Shown piece after piece: positions 60,511 to 64,000 of a stretch of DNA of 64,000 bases (positions are counted from its first letter, which is position 1; each line of letters opens with the position of its first letter). The translations under genes were made by a program, and so were the position numbers. The notes beneath the pieces are model-generated. The model saw only the letters and a program-made list of their open reading frames with translations. It was not told the DNA's origin and ran no database searches. This DNA comes from an uncultured Bacteroides sp. GTDB taxonomy: Bacteria; Bacteroidota; Bacteroidia; Bacteroidales; Bacteroidaceae. The DNA lies in contig UQTJ01000010.1 in NCBI GenBank assembly GCA_900544075.1, forward strand, positions 38,101 to 102,100, given 5' to 3'.

Positions 60511-60556
60511 AATTCATTGATTTAGTGATACAAAGATACTATTTTTCAGATAAAAA

Positions 60557-60635
60557 GGTGCGTTTTTCCTAAAAATTAGTACCTAAAAAGGTGCGTTTTC
60601 CTAAAAAATCACCCCCTATTTTGGTGCGTTTTTCC
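60557..60635 (-). repeat. Three GGTGCGTTTTTCC repeats with exact 33-nt period
   Basis: Copies start at 60557, 60590 and 60623, each separated by exactly 33 bases; the middle copy has four Ts instead of five. The first two are flanked by AAAAA and TAAAAA, and the third runs up to the helicase stop codon. They occupy the whole gap between the helicase and the ATPase gene downstream on the minus strand, where an operator would lie. Three copies with unlike spacers do not suggest CRISPR. Confidence 0.8.
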
Positions 60636-60636
60636 A

Positions 60637-62754
60637 TTATCTGAACCTCTCCACTATCTCCATTATATCATCGCCGTACTTCTCTACAGTCTTCTTGCCT
60701 ATACACTTTATGCGGAGAAGCTCGCGCTCGTTCTTAGGCAGGTGGTTCGACAATCCTATGATGGCCGTCTGCTGGAGCACAGTATATGCCGGAAGCCCAA
60801 GCTCTGCAGCCTTCTTTCTGCGCCATTCCACCAATGCACGATAAAGTTCCATATTTCCGATATCACTGCTTTCCTGTGCGATTTTCTTCTCCGGTTTCTC
60901 AGTTCTCTCACGCTTCTTGCTTTTCACCGCCTTGTCTTCCTCCATGCTGAGTATGGCACGCTTACGAAGAAAATCCTGCACGTGGAAACCCAGGTCATGT
61001 ACATGTTCCATCAGAGCGGATTTTATTCTCACGGCATCTGTCAGCTCGTCGAAGGCTGTTTCTAATCTTTTTCTTATCTCTTTATTATCGGACGTAATGT
61101 CAGTACCGTCCAGTAGGTCCTGAAGCGGCTTAAGCATTTCGGCAAAATATTGGGATGCACTGAATATACGGTCCTGCAAGGCAGTGTCTGTATCGCAATC
61201 GGCAGCCTGTGACGCGATACGCATATACTGGTTTTCAAATTTTGCACTGACCTCAGTTATCGACTTTTTGAAACGCTCTGCCTCACGTTTGTACATCTCC
61301 AACTGCTTGGGATAGGTTCTGTACAGATGTTCATCCACCAGTCGGATATAATGATTCAGAGATATCTCCATTTGTCTGAACCCGAAAAGTTGTTTCAGCA
61401 AGTCGGTGAAATATGTTCTCTGCATGACCGAGCACTGTTCCATAGTGGGCACCGACCTGCGCTGCTCGTCTGTGAAGGAATCTATCACACTGTCGCTTAT
61501 CACTGCACCGGCAGAGATGGGAGAACTGAGAATCAGTCCTTCGAGGGTACGGCATCGGCTCAGTGCCACGTACGCCTGTCCGTGGGCAAAGGATGACGAT
61601 ACGTCTATTATGGCCTTGTCGAATGTCAGTCCCTGGCTTTTGTGAACCGTTATCGCCCATGCTAATTTCAGAGGATACTGTTTGAATGTTCCCTCAACTT
61701 CCTCCACTATCTCTTTTGTTTCTTCATCCAGACGATATTTGGCATTTGCCCATTCTGCCTCCTCAAGGCTTACTCTCATGCCGGTCTCGTTTACCATAAC
61801 TTCTATCCCTTCGTTCGAGATATTGGTTATACGTCCTATAGTACCGTTGGCATAACGGTGCATACCCGATATGTCGTTCTTCACAAACATCACTTGCGCA
61901 CCCTTCTTCAGTTCCAGTTCAAGCTCGGTAGGGTATGAATAGTCAGGGAAATCGCCTTCTACAGTTGCCTTGAATCTGTAACTCCGCGAAGGGAGTTCGT
62001 CCAATTTCTTCTGATTGATTCTCTGTGCCTGAATATTATGTGTGGTGAGGCGGATATAACCTTCGTCATCGCCCGGATTTATACGAGGGATGTATCTGCT
62101 GTTCAAGGTGTTTATTATCTCGTTTGTACAACGGTTCTCTCTTATGGCATTCAGAAACGAGAGGAATCGTGCGTCACTCTGACGGTAGACCTGCTTCAGT
62201 TCTATAGTGCAGAAAGATGTTTCGCGCAGGGCATGGCTTGAAAAGAAATAAGGCGAGTCATAATATTCCGAAAGCATCTGCCACTCATCGCTTTTTGCAA
62301 CGGGAGGAAGCTGCTGTATGTCGCCTATAAGGAGAAGCTGAACGCCGCCGAAAGGCTTGCTGTTACGTCTGAAACGGCGAAGCACATCGTCTATGGCATC
62401 CAGCAGGTCGGCACGTACCATACTAATCTCGTCTATCACAAGCAGGTCTATGCTCCGCATAATGTTCAGTTTCTCTTTCCCGAAGCGGAAACGGTATTTT
62501 GCATCTCCTCCGAAAGCCGTACCCGGTATATATGGCGCAAACGGAAGCTGGAAGAAAGAGTGTATGGTCATTCCTCCGGCATTAATGGCTGCAATGCCTG
62601 TCGGCGCAAGGATAATCATCCTCTTGGGCGACTTCTCAACCAAGGAGCGCAGAAACGTTGTCTTACCTGTTCCGGCTTTCCCTGTAAGGAATATATTGGT
62701 ACCGGTCTGTGCTATCAGGGTGCTGGCGAGTTCAAGTTCGGGATTTGTATTCAT
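60637..62754 (-). CDS. PIF1-like superfamily 1 helicase with C-terminal HRDC domain
   Basis: A 705-residue SF1B helicase. Walker A is NIFLTGKAGTGKTTFLRSL, followed by PTGIAAINAGGMTIHSFFQLP (motif Ia), LLVIDEISMVRADLLD (motif II) and TVHKSQGLTFDKAIIDV (motif V/VI region). A charged linker (about 615-640) leads to an HRDC domain at the C terminus (ALVEWRRKKAAELGLPAYTVLQQTAI ... CIGKKTVEKYGDDI). Such proteins probably unwind DNA or G-quadruplexes in repair. Complete. Its start lies beside the third AT-rich dispersed element. Confidence 0.92.
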   Translation of the reverse strand: MNTNPELELASTLIAQTGTNIFLTGKAGTGKTTFLRSLVEKSPKRMIILAPTGIAAINAGGMTIHSFFQLPFAPYIPGTAFGGDAKYRFRFGKEKLNIMRSIDLLVIDEISMVRADLLDAIDDVLRRFRRNSKPFGGVQLLLIGDIQQLPPVAKSDEWQMLSEYYDSPYFFSSHALRETSFCTIELKQVYRQSDARFLSFLNAIRENRCTNEIINTLNSRYIPRINPGDDEGYIRLTTHNIQAQRINQKKLDELPSRSYRFKATVEGDFPDYSYPTELELELKKGAQVMFVKNDISGMHRYANGTIGRITNISNEGIEVMVNETGMRVSLEEAEWANAKYRLDEETKEIVEEVEGTFKQYPLKLAWAITVHKSQGLTFDKAIIDVSSSFAHGQAYVALSRCRTLEGLILSSPISAGAVISDSVIDSFTDEQRRSVPTMEQCSVMQRTYFTDLLKQLFGFRQMEISLNHYIRLVDEHLYRTYPKQLEMYKREAERFKKSITEVSAKFENQYMRIASQAADCDTDTALQDRIFSASQYFAEMLKPLQDLLDGTDITSDNKEIRKRLETAFDELTDAVRIKSALMEHVHDLGFHVQDFLRKRAILSMEEDKAVKSKKRERTEKPEKKIAQESSDIGNMELYRALVEWRRKKAAELGLPAYTVLQQTAIIGLSNHLPKNERELLRIKCIGKKTVEKYGDDIMEIVERFR

Positions 62755-62859
62755 TTGCAGTAAATATTAGTTAATTAACTCGTATATGGCAAATGTAGCT
62801 TTTTTCACCGATACTTTTGATTTATAGGCTTAAAAAGTTCAATATACTCTGTTGGAAAG

Positions 62860-62989
62860 ATGAAAATGCCTGTTCATATTCTATAAATACAATCTATGTT
62901 TTTATAAATACAAGTTATATATATAAAAACACAAGTTATATTTACATATATATAAGTTGTATTTACAGAAATCGTTTAGACGTTTTCAT
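62860..62989. repeat. AT-rich dispersed palindromic element, copy C (possible miniature element)
   Basis: The core repeats CTATGTTTTTATAAATACAA and TATATATAAAAACACAAG, as in copies A and B. The ends ATGAAAATGCCT (62860-62871) and AGACGTTTTCAT (62978-62989) are inverted repeats matching at 10 of 12 positions, giving a possible 130-bp element. It fills the helicase-EamA gap. No target duplication was recognised. Confidence 0.65.
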
Positions 62990-63041
62990 AAATTGGACCA
63001 ATAAAAAGTATTAATGTCTGCCGATACCTAAAATTCTGCAT

Positions 63042-63923
63042 TTACCCCTTTCTGGCAGCAATATAAACCCCAAGCATTACCAGAATAACACCTGTTACGG
63101 CATAGACGGTCAATGTTTCATCAAGGAATATGGAAGCTGCAACTGTTGTAAACAATGGATTAAGATACAGATAGTTTGATGACATTATAGTGCCTATACG
63201 CATCAACACAACATTCCATACGACAAAACAGACAAGTGAGGCTAAAATACTGAGAAACATTATGTTGAGAAATACCTCATGACGTAGGAAACCTTCAATA
63301 GGGAATGAAGGCGGATGAACGATAAATGTAGGCAGAACGCATAAAGCACCGTAAAAGAATACCTTCCTTGTAATAAATACCGAGTTATATTTCTTCGAAA
63401 GTTTGTTTATTATCAGGCTATAGAATGCCCACGACAATGCAGCGGCAAGTGTCAGCAGGTCTCCAACCGGCGATAACTTCAGTATTACACTACCGTTGAA
63501 TATAAGAATAGCTACACCAACCAGTGCCACAAATGAACCTACAGCCCATCCACGCCCCACTTTACTGTCTTTATTTACCCAAAGAGACATAGCGGTTGTT
63601 ATCAGCGGAGTTATGCATATGATGAAAGCCACGTTAGTGGTCTGAGTAAACTGCAAAGCCGTATTTTCTGTAATAAAATACAGTGTACCGCCGGTCAGTC
63701 CGGCAGCCAGTAGAGTAAGCTCATCCTTCACACATTCGGAGAATATCCTGCGCGGAGAAATAAACCATATTCCGATATAAGCTATTACAAAGCGTATAAA
63801 GAAAATCTCATGAGGAGTCAAACCGTTGTTTATAAGAACTTTTGTAGATATAAATGTGGTTCCCCATACAGCTACCGTCAGTATCGCCAGAATATGATAT
63901 TTGGCATTGTGCAAACTTGTCAT
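63042..63923 (-). CDS. EamA/DMT family membrane transporter
   Basis: A 293-residue drug/metabolite transporter superfamily protein with ten predicted membrane helices arranged as two five-helix EamA repeats (about residues 10-140 and 155-288). Typical phrases are AVWGTTFISTKVLINNG in helix 1, NTALQFTQTTNVAFIICITPLITT in the first repeat and YLYLNPLFTTVAASIFLDE in the second. Substrate unknown; family members export amino acids, metabolites or drugs. The last 77 bases of the window hold nothing I recognise. Confidence 0.92.
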   Translation of the reverse strand: MTSLHNAKYHILAILTVAVWGTTFISTKVLINNGLTPHEIFFIRFVIAYIGIWFISPRRIFSECVKDELTLLAAGLTGGTLYFITENTALQFTQTTNVAFIICITPLITTAMSLWVNKDSKVGRGWAVGSFVALVGVAILIFNGSVILKLSPVGDLLTLAAALSWAFYSLIINKLSKKYNSVFITRKVFFYGALCVLPTFIVHPPSFPIEGFLRHEVFLNIMFLSILASLVCFVVWNVVLMRIGTIMSSNYLYLNPLFTTVAASIFLDETLTVYAVTGVILVMLGVYIAARKG

Positions 63924-64000
63924 ATCGTTTTCATAAATTTACACTGCAAAGTTACTACAAAAAAGTGAAATGCGGAAAGATATAGTGATAGAATTGAGTT

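Noticed and set aside
60557..60635. Possible mini CRISPR array
   Set aside because: Only three 13-base repeats, the spacer-like parts are low-complexity A/T, and no cas genes are in the window.
62817..63014. 65-codon plus-strand open frame
   Set aside because: It is a translation of the AT-rich repeat element (INTIYVFINTSYIYKNTSYIY), with the periodicity coming from the DNA repeat.

Overview
The window comes from a gut-type member of the Bacteroidales, most likely Bacteroidaceae (Bacteroides or Phocaeicola); the species cannot be read from the sequence. The grounds are a SusC/SusD polysaccharide locus, many lipoproteins with an acidic residue soon after the lipobox cysteine, promoters of the Bacteroides TTTG / TAnnTTTG type, weak ribosome binding sites, and roughly 40% GC. 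No tRNA, rRNA or CRISPR array was seen. A perfect 16-bp parS site lies beside mnmG, which would fit the origin-proximal half of a chromosome.

Layout. 1-8565: end of a SusC gene, SusD, a SusE/F-like protein, a GH53 endo-galactanase lipoprotein and a GH2-GH53 fusion. Together these form a locus for beta-1,4-galactan (type I arabinogalactan or pectic galactan). 8630-15301: an AraC regulator divergent from a three-gene RND efflux operon (adaptor, pump, TolC-like channel). 15490-28592: mostly housekeeping genes: DUF3810 protein, SpmA/SpmB-like membrane protein, ybeY, then mnmG-(parS)-apt-uvrC-dtd-mazG-like-deoC, a polyprenyl synthase and polA. 28745-31878: a small secreted DUF3836-type protein and three lipoproteins, two of them recent duplicates. 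32303-41718: ychF, panE-like, mnmA, a PfkB sugar kinase, a LOG-family protein, an M16 peptidase, a short AraC-type regulator, argS and an RNase H.

41805-45643: a sialate O-acetylesterase, an IS4-family insertion, a glycerophosphodiesterase and a 44-residue basic protein. 45787-50701: a cobalamin nucleotide-loop assembly operon (cobU-cobT-cobS-cobC-cobD-like), then cysE. 50791-57571: a glycosidase cluster without its own SusCD pair (GH33 sialidase, GH97, GH43, GH88). 57735-59014: a 67-residue peptide gene and a fimbrillin-like lipoprotein. 59119-63923: a DUF4143 ATPase, a PIF1-like helicase and an EamA transporter.

The most unusual signal is a roughly 250-nt structured leader at 31924-32173 on the minus strand, upstream of one of the duplicated lipoprotein genes. 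It has its own promoter, a three-tier sensor-like hairpin, and two mutually exclusive hairpins that compete for one strand, the second ending in a U-rich tract. That is the architecture of an attenuator or riboswitch. The paralogous gene carries a version with the whole switch deleted. Other signals are two dispersed palindromic families with three copies each, three GGTGCGTTTTTCC repeats with an exact 33-nt period before the ATPase gene, and the parS site.
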